NCBI GenBank assembly: GCA_023257515.1
Contig: JALRCA010000090.1
Span: 1-49,637, forward strand
Direction of reading: 5' to 3'
From: Aeromicrobium sp.
GTDB lineage: Bacteria > Actinomycetota > Actinomycetes > Propionibacteriales > Nocardioidaceae
DNA: 49,637 nt
The position numbers and the translations under genes were made by a program. Under the pieces are notes generated by a model that did no database searches, had not been told where the DNA came from, and saw nothing but the letters and a program-made list of their open reading frames with translations. The stretch's first letter is position 1; each line of letters starts with the position of its first letter. Shown here piece after piece: positions 32,502 to 39,871 of this stretch.

Positions 32502-33239
32502 ATGACGGAGAACAATCACGAGACCACTCGGACGGCGCTGGTCACCGGCGCCAACAAGGGCATCGGCTACGAGATCGCCGCGGGACTGGCACGGCTCGGC
32601 TTCCGCGTCGGCGTCGGTGCTCGCGACCAGGGGCGGCGCGACGAGGCCGTGGCGCGTCTGCAGGCGGAGGGCCTCGACGCGTTCGGCGTCGCCCTCGACG
32701 TGACCGACGACGAGAGCGTGGCCGCCGCCGCCGCTCAGCTGGAGGCCGAGGGACGGCTCGACGTGCTGGTCAACAACGCCGCGATCGCCGGTGGCGAGCC
32801 GCAGGAGCCGACCCGCGTGACGGGCGCGCAGGTGCTCGAGGTCGTCGACACCAACGTCGTCGGCGTCGTCCGCGTGACCAACGCGCTGCTGCCGTTGCTG
32901 CGGCAGTCGCCGTCGCCGCGCATCGTCAACGTTTCGAGCAGCGTCGGCTCGCTGACCCTGCAGACCGCGCAGGCCGACCCGGTGGGCCCGCTCTCGGCGG
33001 TCTACTCGCCGACGAAGTCCTACCTGAACGCGATCACGATCCAGTACGCCAAGGAGCTCGCGGACACCAACGTGCTGGTCAACGCCGGCTGCCCCGGCTA
33101 CGTCGCGACCGACCTCAACGGCCACCGGGGATTCCGCACGGCCGAGCAGGGCGCCGCCGTGTTCCTCGAGCTCGCGACCCTGCCCGACGACGGCCGCAGC
33201 GGCACGTTCCGCAACGAGGACGGCCCGCTTCCCTGGTGA
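32502..33239 (+). CDS. SDR-family NADPH-dependent carbonyl reductase-like protein
   Basis: 245 residues. TGANKGIGYEIA cofactor loop, NNAA motif, VNVSSSVGSL with the catalytic Ser, YSPTKSYLNA with Tyr and Lys, and a CPGYVATDLNG cap. The spacing and the insert between Ser and Tyr (about 20 extra residues) match the carbonyl reductase (CBR1-like) group that reduces ketones and aldehydes. Arg41 following the second strand (GVGARDQGRR) favours NADPH. Divergent from and probably regulated by the LysR gene. A GCCGGTC/GACCGGC hairpin follows the stop. Confidence 0.87.
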   Translation: MTENNHETTRTALVTGANKGIGYEIAAGLARLGFRVGVGARDQGRRDEAVARLQAEGLDAFGVALDVTDDESVAAAAAQLEAEGRLDVLVNNAAIAGGEPQEPTRVTGAQVLEVVDTNVVGVVRVTNALLPLLRQSPSPRIVNVSSSVGSLTLQTAQADPVGPLSAVYSPTKSYLNAITIQYAKELADTNVLVNAGCPGYVATDLNGHRGFRTAEQGAAVFLELATLPDDGRSGTFRNEDGPLPW

Positions 33240-33240
33240 G

Positions 33241-33260
33241 GCCGGTCCGCCGCGACCGGC
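33241..33260 (+). terminator. Hairpin after the SDR gene
   Basis: GCCGGTC (33241-33247) pairs with GACCGGC (33254-33260) across a six-base loop, immediately behind the stop codon. No T-run follows, which is common for actinobacterial terminators. Confidence 0.35.
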
Positions 33261-33261
33261 C

Positions 33262-33317
33262 GACGAAGGAATCTGCTTTCCGCACCCCCGGTCGTGTCAG
33301 ATGCAGATTCCTTCGTC
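33262..33317. repeat. 15-base perfect inverted repeat in an intergenic gap
   Basis: GACGAAGGAATCTGC (33262-33276) is exactly complementary to GCAGATTCCTTCGTC (33303-33317), with 26 bases between. The arms are less GC-rich than the surroundings. It lies in the 227-base gap between two co-directional genes; the rest of that gap holds no gene that I can support. It could be a terminator, a mobile-element relic or a REP-like unit. Confidence 0.6.
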
Positions 33318-33466
33318 CTCGCGACGGGCTCGGCACCCGTGCCATCTCGACCCTCCTCCCGTGCATGCGTGACGTCGACGGTGGTCCGGCCGACACGTCG
33401 ACGCCGTGGCGTCCGGGGACGCGTGAGGGCTCCCGGCCCGCCCTGGAGTGCGGTAGGACTGGGACC

Positions 33467-33757
33467 ATGACCGTCCGACTCACGGGTCGCCTGATCTGCG
33501 CGAGCGCTGCCGACCTGGAGCACGTCCGCGCGCTGCTGCCTCGACACGTCGAGCTGACGAGGGCCGAGCCCGGCTGCGTGTCGTTCGAGGTGACGCCGAC
33601 GCAGGACCCGATGGTCTGGCGGGTCGACGAGGAGTTCACCGATCCCGAGGCCTTCGCGGCGCACCAGACGCTGGTGGCCGAGAGTCCCTGGGGCCGAGGT
33701 ACCGCGCACCTGGAGCGGCAGTACACGATCGAGGGCCTGGAGCCGCCGCGCGGATGA
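33467..33757 (+). CDS. Antibiotic biosynthesis monooxygenase (ABM) domain protein
   Basis: 96 residues, one ferredoxin-like ABM domain: VRLTGRLICASAADLEHVRALLPRHVELTRAEPGC, then FEVTPTQDP and FTDPEAFAAHQ. Family members work as dimers and act as cofactor-free monooxygenases on quinols or as heme-degrading/stress proteins. The conserved R/T-x-x-E-P-G-C strand pattern is present. TAGGAC seven bases ahead of the ATG may be an imperfect leaderless -10. Convergent with the MFS gene. Confidence 0.82.
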   Translation: MTVRLTGRLICASAADLEHVRALLPRHVELTRAEPGCVSFEVTPTQDPMVWRVDEEFTDPEAFAAHQTLVAESPWGRGTAHLERQYTIEGLEPPRG

Positions 33758-33775
33758 GGCGCCGCGACCGGACGA

Positions 33776-34999
33776 TCACCTGGGCGCGCGCAGGAGCGAC
33801 GGTGCACAGACGAGCGCGACGGCGAGCGCGACGACACCGCTGCAGGCGAGTGCGTCGCCCGGGCTGACGAGCCCCGTCAGGGCCCCGAACATCATCGCGC
33901 CCAGGGTCGAGCCCAGCTGGACCGCGGTGTCCATCCAGCCGTTCGCCTCGGTGCGGGCCCGGGGGTCGGCACGCTCGTCCGCGGCGAGGTAGCCCGCGAT
34001 CAGGCCCGGTGCGAGGAACACACCGGCCAGCCCGAAGCCGACGACCCAGACGACGACACCACCGAGGAGCCCGGCGCCGATCGCCACGAGGTTGAGGAGG
34101 ACGGCCATCAGCAGGAGCTGCCGCTCGAGCGAGGCCGTGACGGGCAGTCGTCCGTAGACCAGTCCGCTGATCCCGCTCGTCAGGGCGAGCAGCCCCAGCA
34201 GCAGGCCGGCCAGGAGCGGCCCCGTGTCGTCGGTGACGAGGGCGGGTGCGGCGATGTCCATGTAGCCGAGCACGAGTCCCGGGACGAGCATCGCGACCAC
34301 GAGGGGGATGAACCCGGGAGAGCGCAGCGGCGACCGTGCCGGACCGTCCTGCGTGACGTCGACGACCGAGCCCCGCTCCGCGCGCGCGAGCGGGCTCGCG
34401 GCGTAGACGAGTGCGGCCACCACGATGGCGGCGGCCGACGCGAGCAGCGAGACGAGCGGGCTGACCGTCGCTGCGAGGACCGCGGCCACGACGGGCCCGA
34501 CGGCGTACGAGAGCTCGCCGGCGACGGCGTCGAGACTGAAGCCGGACCGGCGCGCCGACCCGGGCGGCAGGGCCACCGACCACAGGACACGCATCGTCGT
34601 CGGGAACGGTGGGGTGGACGCTCCGGTCACCAGGCTCAGCGCCACCACGACGACCAGTCCCACCGCGCCCCCGACGTCCGACGTGGCGACGAGAGCGAGA
34701 GCCGTCAGCGAGACGCCGTGACCCACGGCCAGCACCGTCATGGGCGTGGTCTGTCCACGCCGATCGATCCACCGGGCCCTGGGCGCCGTCGCGACGACGT
34801 TGGCCAGGCCGACGAGTCCCGTGACCACGCCGGCGAGCACGAACGAGCCGGCTCCCTCGCCCAGCAGGATGATGAGGGCGAGCCGCGACGTCGAGAGAGC
34901 CACGCGGCCGCCGACGCTCGGCACGAACGATCGGAGCACGTGCGGTGCCTGCAACGTCTCCAGGTAGCCCGCCGATCTCACTGCTCCATTGAGCCACAT
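33776..34999 (-). CDS. MFS transporter
   Basis: 407 residues with about 12 hydrophobic segments. RVALSTSRLALIILL opens the first helix after a soluble start, RARWIDRRGQTTPM is the loop 2-3 motif, and a second half begins after the charged central loop ERGSVVDVTQDGPARSPLRSP. Probably an exporter of small molecules in the cytoplasmic membrane; the substrate is unknown. Divergent from the bestrophin-like gene across 120 bases, in which I see no strong operator. Confidence 0.83.
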   Translation of the reverse strand: MWLNGAVRSAGYLETLQAPHVLRSFVPSVGGRVALSTSRLALIILLGEGAGSFVLAGVVTGLVGLANVVATAPRARWIDRRGQTTPMTVLAVGHGVSLTALALVATSDVGGAVGLVVVVALSLVTGASTPPFPTTMRVLWSVALPPGSARRSGFSLDAVAGELSYAVGPVVAAVLAATVSPLVSLLASAAAIVVAALVYAASPLARAERGSVVDVTQDGPARSPLRSPGFIPLVVAMLVPGLVLGYMDIAAPALVTDDTGPLLAGLLLGLLALTSGISGLVYGRLPVTASLERQLLLMAVLLNLVAIGAGLLGGVVVWVVGFGLAGVFLAPGLIAGYLAADERADPRARTEANGWMDTAVQLGSTLGAMMFGALTGLVSPGDALACSGVVALAVALVCAPSLLRAPR

Positions 35000-35119
35000 C
35001 CTGCTGTCGCGCCGCTTTCACGCCGCCCGGCGTCGGCCTGTGTTCCCCCGGGTCCCGGCCAGGCTGAGAACCCTCTGAACTGTCGTGCGGGACGTGTAAA
35101 CCCGAGTCACAGTTGAATC

Positions 35120-36019
35120 ATGATCACGTCGCGCCTTCCCCGGACCGTGCCCGCGTGGCGCCCGCTCATCGTGCCGCTCGTCGTGCTGCTGACGTGGGAC
35201 GTCGCGGTCACGGTCGCGTTCAAGCTCGGGTGGATCGAGTTCGAGGGCATCACGATCCAGTACACGCTGTACGGCACGGCGATCGCGCTGTTCCTCGGTT
35301 TCATGGTGAACGCCTCGTACGCGCGGTGGTGGGAGGCGCGGACCCTGTGGGGCAGCATCGTCAACCACTCCCGCAACCTCGCACGGCAGGCGACGACGCT
35401 TCTCGACGACTCCGTGCCGCAGGCCCGTCCCGAGATCGTGGGGGAGATCGTGCGTGCCCAGATCGCGTACGTCCACGCGCTGCGCACCGCGTTGCGGCTG
35501 CAGCCCCTCGCGAAGGAGGTCGACGTCTACCTGGGCGGCGAGGCGTTGGGGGCGGTGCGCGCCGCGACGAGCGCGCCGACGGCCACGCTGACGCACATCG
35601 GCAGGCTGCTCGCCGAGGCGCGGCGACGCGGCATGGTCGACGACATCGCGCGGGTGCAGATCGAGACCACGCTCAGCACCCTGACCGACGCCCAGGGCGG
35701 TCTCGAGCGGATCAAGAAGACACCGCTCCCCGTCCAGTACCGGTTCCTGCCGTCGTTCTTCGCCCGCGCGTTCTGCATCATCCTGCCGTTCGCGATCTAC
35801 AAGGACCTGCAGTGGTGGACGCCCCTGGGCTCAGGTCTGGTCGGCATGATGTTCCTGCTCGCGGTCCAGGTCGGGCGCGACCTCGCCGACCCGTTCGTCG
35901 ACCGCGTCCACGACGTCCCCATGACGGCGATCTGCCGCACGATCGAGATCGACCTGCTCGAGATGATCGGGTCGGAGGCGCCTGACGCCGTGACCCCGGT
36001 CGACGAGGTCCTCTGGTGA
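35120..36019 (+). CDS. Bestrophin-like (YneE/RFP-TM) membrane channel protein
   Basis: 299 residues. N-terminal helices (PLIVPLVVLLTWDVAVTVAFKLG), then the family segment TLYGTAIALFLGFMVNASYARWWEARTLWGSIVNHSRNLARQ. The C-terminal half has FARAFCIILPFAIYKDLQWWTPLGSGLVGMMFLLAVQVGRDLADPF, matching the bestrophin neck and gate. Bacterial members form pentameric ion channels in the cytoplasmic membrane. It is complete and single, with no obvious operon partner; the next gene is convergent. Confidence 0.85.
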   Translation: MITSRLPRTVPAWRPLIVPLVVLLTWDVAVTVAFKLGWIEFEGITIQYTLYGTAIALFLGFMVNASYARWWEARTLWGSIVNHSRNLARQATTLLDDSVPQARPEIVGEIVRAQIAYVHALRTALRLQPLAKEVDVYLGGEALGAVRAATSAPTATLTHIGRLLAEARRRGMVDDIARVQIETTLSTLTDAQGGLERIKKTPLPVQYRFLPSFFARAFCIILPFAIYKDLQWWTPLGSGLVGMMFLLAVQVGRDLADPFVDRVHDVPMTAICRTIEIDLLEMIGSEAPDAVTPVDEVLW

Positions 36020-36032
36020 CGTCCGTCCGACG

Positions 36033-36494
36033 TCACTGCGTCGGAGGGTGCTCGACCACGTCGACGATCCGGACGACGACCTCACGGGCCCGGTCGGGGC
36101 CGAGCAGATCGTCGAGGACGTCGCGCGCGGCGGTGCGTGTCGCCGCGGCCTCCGCCTTCAGGTCGGTGCCGTAGGAGCAGACCAGGTCGAGCTCGACGCG
36201 GGCGCAGCGCTCGCCGTCGAGGACGAGGCGCACGTCGTCGAGGACCCGCTCGTCGCTGACGAGCCGTTCGTTCAGTCGCGCCACGACGATGCGTCCTGAC
36301 ACCAGGACGGTGGAGCCGCGCTCGTCCCACAGCACCGAGCCGTCGTCGGTGGTCGCGGCCAGCGCGGCGGCGGGCGAGACGAGGTCCCGGACGCGTCGGC
36401 GCACGGTGTCGGACAGCTCGGACCACCCCGAGGGGCGCTCACGACGCATGGCGTGGGTCGCGCGCTCGAGAGCGTCGTCGTCGTTCATCGCCAT
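36033..36494 (-). CDS. Asp23-related protein coupled to an ECF sigma factor
   Basis: 153 residues, soluble. The C-terminal two-thirds (SGRIVVARLNERLVSDERVLDDVRLVLDGERCARVELDLVCSYGTDLKAEAAATRTAARDVLDDLLG) has the strand pattern of Asp23/Gls24 domains, with an N-terminal helical part (DALERATHAMRRERPSGWSELSDTVRRRVRDLV). Ten bases overlap with the sigma gene, and a GGGAGGA site inside that gene serves this start. This is the position normally held by an anti-sigma factor. Whether it binds the sigma factor is untested. Confidence 0.72.
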   Translation of the reverse strand: MAMNDDDALERATHAMRRERPSGWSELSDTVRRRVRDLVSPAAALAATTDDGSVLWDERGSTVLVSGRIVVARLNERLVSDERVLDDVRLVLDGERCARVELDLVCSYGTDLKAEAAATRTAARDVLDDLLGPDRAREVVVRIVDVVEHPPTQ

Positions 36495-37030
36495 GACTCC
36501 ATCCTCCCTGCCAGGGACGTGCGTGCTCGTTGGAGGTGTCCGCGAGCGCTGTCCGGGGTCGTGCCCACCGCCTGCGCGATCTCGTCGTAGGACAGTCCCT
36601 CGATCTCGCGCAGGATCCACGCGGCCCGCTGCGTGGTCGGCAGCTCGTCGAGCGCCGCCTGGAGCGCCCGGACCATCGCCGAACCGATCGCGTCGCGCTC
36701 GGGATCGTCGGACGCTCGCTGCAGCAGGCCCTGGATCGCCTCGTCGTCCGTCGGGGTCGGCTTGCGCCGGCGCTGCAGGTCGACCGCCCGTCGGTTGACG
36801 AGCCGGTAGAGCCACGTCCGCAACGACGAGCGGGCCTCGAAGGTGCCGATGTTCTTCCAGGCCGAGACGAGCGCCTCCTGGACGACGTCGCGGGCGTCGT
36901 GCTCGTCCGCGACCATGCGGAACGCGAAGCGGTACATGTCCGCGCCGTAGCGGTCGACGACCTCCGAGAACGCGCGCTTGTCACCCAGCGCGGCGTCGCG
37001 CACCAGGGCGCGGTCGGATCGCGTCGACAC
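36485..37030 (-). CDS. ECF-type RNA polymerase sigma factor
   Basis: 181 residues. Region 2 (FSEVVDRYGADMYRFAFRMVADEHDARDVVQEALVSAWKNIGTF) and region 4 (ALDELPTTQRAAWILREIEGLSYDEIAQAVGTTPDSARGHLQRARTSL) are intact, joined by a short linker and without region 3. It directs polymerase to stress promoters. GTG start with a GAGGAGG ribosome site. Its nearest divergent target is the Asp23 gene set. The gap contains GGAAA, 17 bases and CGTG, a weak ECF-like promoter. Confidence 0.88.
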   Translation of the reverse strand: MSTRSDRALVRDAALGDKRAFSEVVDRYGADMYRFAFRMVADEHDARDVVQEALVSAWKNIGTFEARSSLRTWLYRLVNRRAVDLQRRRKPTPTDDEAIQGLLQRASDDPERDAIGSAMVRALQAALDELPTTQRAAWILREIEGLSYDEIAQAVGTTPDSARGHLQRARTSLAGRMESWR

Positions 37031-37186
37031 CGGTCCTCCTCGCTCGTCCGGACCTCAGCATGGCCCGCACCGTGGGAAAGCGCAGAACGAGATCGACGTG
37101 ACCCAGATCACGCACCATCGAGCGTGCGGATCCGGTGGCTCGGCACGACCAACCAGTGACAGCACATCGAGAGAAAGGCAAGGGAC
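37031..37186. promoter_or_regulatory. Divergent sigma/Asp23 promoter gap
   Basis: 156 bases without a gene. GGAAA (37075-37079) and CGTG (37097-37100) are 17 bases apart on the plus strand, resembling the GGAAC/CGTT layout of ECF promoters. The match is imperfect and could be chance. A gagaaaggcaagg ribosome site precedes the Asp23 ATG. Confidence 0.3.
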
Positions 37187-37666
37187 ATGGCTGAGACGAC
37201 CAAGAGCGGCACCGCCACGAAGGACGTCGCGACCTCGGGCAAGGACGTCGCGACGCGCGAGACCGGAGCCCTCGACACCGAGCAGGGACGCACGTCGATC
37301 GCCGACCAGGTCGTGTCCAAGATCGCCGGCATCGCGACGCGCGAGATCAGCGGCGTGCACGCCCTCGGTGGCAGCGCCGCTCGCACGGTCGGTGCGATCC
37401 GTGAGCGCATCCCGGGGTCGCGGACCAACATGTCGCAGGGCGTCGCGGTCGAGGTCGGCGAGCGCCAGGCCGCCGTCGACATCGACCTGGTCGCCGAGTA
37501 CGGCGTCGCGATCGCGGACCTCGCCGAGGGCGTGCGCCGCAACGTCGTCGGTTCCGTCGAGCGCATGACCGGCCTCGAGGTGACCGAGGTCAACATCACC
37601 GTCCACGACATCCACGTCGAGGGCGACGACGACGAGGAGACCACCGAGGAGCCTCGTGTCCTCTGA
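37187..37666 (+). CDS. Asp23/Gls24-family envelope stress protein
   Basis: 159 residues. A Thr/Lys-rich leader (about 35 residues, with repeated KDVAT) precedes a full Asp23 domain: TSIADQVVSKIAGIATREISGVHALGG, then QGVAVEVGERQAAVDIDLVAEYGVAIADLAEGVRRNVVGSVERMTGLEVTEVNITVHDIHV. In Gram-positives Asp23 gathers at the cytoplasmic face of the membrane through AmaP-type anchors, several candidates for which follow. First gene of a six-gene set plus CsbD. The C-terminus is acidic. Confidence 0.88.
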   Translation: MAETTKSGTATKDVATSGKDVATRETGALDTEQGRTSIADQVVSKIAGIATREISGVHALGGSAARTVGAIRERIPGSRTNMSQGVAVEVGERQAAVDIDLVAEYGVAIADLAEGVRRNVVGSVERMTGLEVTEVNITVHDIHVEGDDDEETTEEPRVL

Positions 37667-37934
37667 GACCACCGCGGACCAGGTCGCCGAGAGCGTCCTG
37701 GCCGTCCCCGGCGTGGAGGGCCTCCACGCCGGGGTCCTGGGCGAGGTCGCCACGTACCTGCCGGGCCGGCGGATCAACGGCGTGCGGCTGTCGGCCGACG
37801 TGTGCGAGGTGCACGTCGTCGTCGCGTGGGACGCGGACCTCCGCTCGATCGCGGACGACGTCCGTGGTCACCTCGCCGCCCTCGTCGACGTCCCGGTCAC
37901 CGTGACCGTCGAGGACGTCGCGGCCCCCAGCTGA
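37656..37934 (+). CDS. Small Asp23-like protein
   Basis: 92 residues. QVAESVLAVPGVEGLHAGVLGEVATYLPGRRINGVRLSADVCEVHVVVAWDADLRSIADDVRGHLAAL follows the Asp23 strand-helix pattern without the leader. It is shorter than its neighbour and keeps the V-x-G-V-x-x-L-H and R-x-x-G motifs. GTG start, eleven bases inside the preceding gene, so it is translationally coupled. Probably part of the same membrane-associated layer. Confidence 0.78.
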   Translation: MSSETTADQVAESVLAVPGVEGLHAGVLGEVATYLPGRRINGVRLSADVCEVHVVVAWDADLRSIADDVRGHLAALVDVPVTVTVEDVAAPS

Positions 37935-37964
37935 TCACCCCCACCACACGCAAGGAAGCGCATC

Positions 37965-38141
37965 ATGAATCTCTCCACGATCGGCCTCGTGACCGGACTC
38001 CTGCTGGCGATCGCCATCGCGATCGGCGGCTTCAGCGGTTTCCTGCTCGCGATCGTGCTCGGCGTCGCCGGGTTCCTCGTGGGCGGCCACCTCGACGGCC
38101 GGTTCGACCTCGCCGCCCTGATCAGGGGGAACCGTGAGTGA
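37965..38141 (+). CDS. 58-residue membrane protein (DUF2273-like)
   Basis: A short gene with two hydrophobic stretches (TIGLVTGLLLAIAIAIGG and FSGFLLAIVLGVAGFLVGG) followed by a GHLDGRFDLAALIRG tail. Small proteins of this kind sit next to Asp23 and AmaP genes in many Gram-positives and probably help anchor them. The ATG follows a caaggaag ribosome site, and its stop overlaps the next GTG by eight bases. Codon use is like the neighbours. The exact family name is tentative. Confidence 0.78.
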   Translation: MNLSTIGLVTGLLLAIAIAIGGFSGFLLAIVLGVAGFLVGGHLDGRFDLAALIRGNRE

Positions 38142-38523
38142 CTTCGCGCTCTCGGACCTGGCGGGCCGCGGTGCCGACCGCCCCGCGGCAGAGCGCGGCA
38201 CGCTCGAGGTCAAGCAGCGCGTCGTGCAGCGGATCGCCGAGCGCGCCGCCCAGGAGATCGACGGCACCGTCGCCGCACACCACACGGGTCTGCGGGCGCT
38301 GGCCGATCGTTCCTCGGTCTCGGTCCGCATGCTCGGCGGTCGCGCCTGGATCGACCTGACGGTCGACGCGTCGTGGCCGTGCGAGGCGACCGCCGTGGGC
38401 GGCAGCGTGCGTGAGCACGTCCACCGTCGCACGAGCGAGCTCAGCGGCACCCACGTGGAGCGGGTGGACGTCACCGTCCGTCTGGTCGAGGCCGACGAGA
38501 GCACCCGGAGGAGGGTCGTATGA
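38134..38523 (+). CDS. Asp23-like protein, diverged
   Basis: 129 residues. VKQRVVQRIAERAAQEIDGTVAAH, then SVRMLGGRAWIDLTVDASWPCEATAVGGSVREHVHRRTSELSGTHVERVDVTVRLV; this keeps the Asp23 helix and the final V-x-R-V-D-V-T-V strand. The N-terminal 20 residues are unstructured and charged. It overlaps both neighbours. It is the third domain of this type in the plus-strand set, which suggests a mixed assembly rather than simple redundancy. Confidence 0.75.
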   Translation: MSDFALSDLAGRGADRPAAERGTLEVKQRVVQRIAERAAQEIDGTVAAHHTGLRALADRSSVSVRMLGGRAWIDLTVDASWPCEATAVGGSVREHVHRRTSELSGTHVERVDVTVRLVEADESTRRRVV

Positions 38524-39041
38524 GCACGCCGGCACCCCGTGCACGACCGCAGGCTGCGCTGACCGGCGCCCTGATCGCGCTCGTGCTCGCGGCCCTCGCC
38601 GCGACCGGGATCCACGACCTGCTCGTGGCCCAGGGCTGGAGCCGTGGGTCCTCGTGGATCGACCGCGCCGTCGAGCGCGTCGACGGCCTCGGCCCCAGTG
38701 CCGTCACGACGGCGGCCGGCGTGGCGGTGGTCCTGCTGGGTCTCGCCCTGGTCTGGGCCTCCGTGGCCCCGGCCCGGCGCACGCACGACCGGGCAGCGGC
38801 CGACGACGTCGACGTCTGGGTCAGCCGGGCAGCACTGCGCCGGCTCGCCGTCGACGCGGCCGAGGAGACCCCCGCCGTGGAGTCCGCGGAGGCGAAGGTC
38901 GGCCGACGCCTCGTGCGTGTCCGCTACCGGACGCCCGACCCGGCATCCATCGAGACCGTACGCACCAACGTCGAGCGCGCGCTCGACGGACTGACGAGCC
39001 GCACCGTCAAGGTGCGGGCCCAGGAGGTGACCTATGACTAG
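38520..39041 (+). CDS. Two-helix membrane protein, DUF6286-like
   Basis: 173 residues. Two transmembrane segments (ALTGALIALVLAALAATGIHDLL and AVTTAAGVAVVLLGLALVWASV) flank a short extracytoplasmic loop. A soluble C-terminal domain (VWVSRAALRRLAVDAAEETPAVESAEAKVGRRLVRVRYRTPDP) resembles the Asp23/AmaP alpha-beta unit. This matches the DUF6286 group that accompanies actinobacterial Asp23 genes. A likely membrane anchor. ATG overlapped by four bases with the gene before and eight with the one after. Confidence 0.75.
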   Translation: MSTPAPRARPQAALTGALIALVLAALAATGIHDLLVAQGWSRGSSWIDRAVERVDGLGPSAVTTAAGVAVVLLGLALVWASVAPARRTHDRAAADDVDVWVSRAALRRLAVDAAEETPAVESAEAKVGRRLVRVRYRTPDPASIETVRTNVERALDGLTSRTVKVRAQEVTYD

Positions 39042-39618
39042 GCGACTCGTCGTGATCGACCGTCTCGTGACGCTCGTGGTCGGCCTCGCCCTCGTGGCCG
39101 GTGGCCTCGCGCTGCTGGACTGGAGGTTCGAGCTGGTCCGCAGCTGGCCGCAGGAGATCGAGCTCGGCCGCTACTCGGAGCTGAGCGGTCAGTCCTGGTG
39201 GTGGTGGAGCGTCGGCGGTGCCGGCGTCGTCCTCGGGCTGCTCGCGGTCCTGTGGCTCCTGGCGCACGTCCCGCGTCCGCACCGCGCTCCCGTCCGCACC
39301 GAGAACCGCACGGAGCTCGGCTCGGTCAAGATCGACGTGGAGTCGCTGGCCCGCACCGCGGGTCGCAGGTTCCAGAGCCTGGCCCCGGTCATCGAGGCCT
39401 CGGGCGCCTCGCGTCGCCTGCGTCGTCAGGACGTCGTCGAGCTCAAGGCCCGGATCGACCTGCGCTCCGACGGCCCGCTCATCCTCGAGGCCGCCCGCCA
39501 GACCCGGGACGACGTCGAGGCCACCCTCCCCGGTCGACAGGTCGCGTGCCGCGTCCTGCTGTCCGGCCCGCGGCGCGTGCGCCGCCCCCGTTCCGGTGGA
39601 CCCGCCCGGGTCCACTGA
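39034..39618 (+). CDS. AmaP-like alkaline-shock membrane anchor
   Basis: 194 residues. Two transmembrane segments (RLVTLVVGLALVAGGLALLDW and WWWWSVGGAGVVLGLLAVLWLLAHV) precede a soluble domain (GSVKIDVESLARTAGRRFQSLAPVIEASGASRRLRRQDVVELKARIDLR). This is the layout of AmaP, which tethers Asp23 to the membrane. The end is Arg/Pro-rich. Together with the preceding gene it gives the operon two anchors. Confidence 0.75.
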   Translation: MTRRLVVIDRLVTLVVGLALVAGGLALLDWRFELVRSWPQEIELGRYSELSGQSWWWWSVGGAGVVLGLLAVLWLLAHVPRPHRAPVRTENRTELGSVKIDVESLARTAGRRFQSLAPVIEASGASRRLRRQDVVELKARIDLRSDGPLILEAARQTRDDVEATLPGRQVACRVLLSGPRRVRRPRSGGPARVH

Positions 39619-39651
39619 TCCCCACCCCGACCCGACACGAAGGAGAACATC

Positions 39652-39825
39652 ATGGGTATCGCCGACAAGGCCAAGAACGCTGCCGAGGACCTGGCCGGCA
39701 AGGCCAAGGAGGTCATCGGTGACGTGACGAACGACGACAGCCTCAAGGCCGAGGGCAAGAAGGACCAGGCGAAGTCCTCGGTCAAGAAGGCCGGCGAGGA
39801 CGTCAAGGACGTCTTCAAGAAGTGA
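39652..39825 (+). CDS. CsbD-family stress protein
   Basis: 57 residues, highly charged, rich in Lys, Asp, Glu and Ala: MGIADKAKNAAEDLAGKAK, then DDSLKAEGKKDQAKSSVKKAGEDVKD. CsbD proteins are small general-stress products of unknown mechanism. A cgaaggag ribosome site lies seven bases ahead. It closes the envelope-stress set and is followed by a strong hairpin. Confidence 0.85.
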   Translation: MGIADKAKNAAEDLAGKAKEVIGDVTNDDSLKAEGKKDQAKSSVKKAGEDVKDVFKK

Positions 39826-39834
39826 CGTGACGCC

Positions 39835-39871
39835 ACGAGTGCCCGACCCCGCTGCGGGGTCGGGCACTCGT
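39835..39871. terminator. Bidirectional terminator, 17-base perfect stem
   Basis: ACGAGTGCCCGACCCCG (39835-39851) pairs without mismatch to 39855-39871 across a CTG loop. It separates the convergent CsbD and histidine kinase genes and can end transcription from both sides. The last base of the stem is the final base of the kinase stop codon. Confidence 0.8.

Noticed and set aside
33262-33317. CRISPR repeat
   Set aside because: Only one inverted pair, no repeated units with spacers, and no cas genes anywhere in the window.
35000-35119. Operator between the MFS and bestrophin-like genes (AACTGT ... ACAGTT)
   Set aside because: Arms of six bases over a long spacer are expected by chance; no regulator is adjacent.
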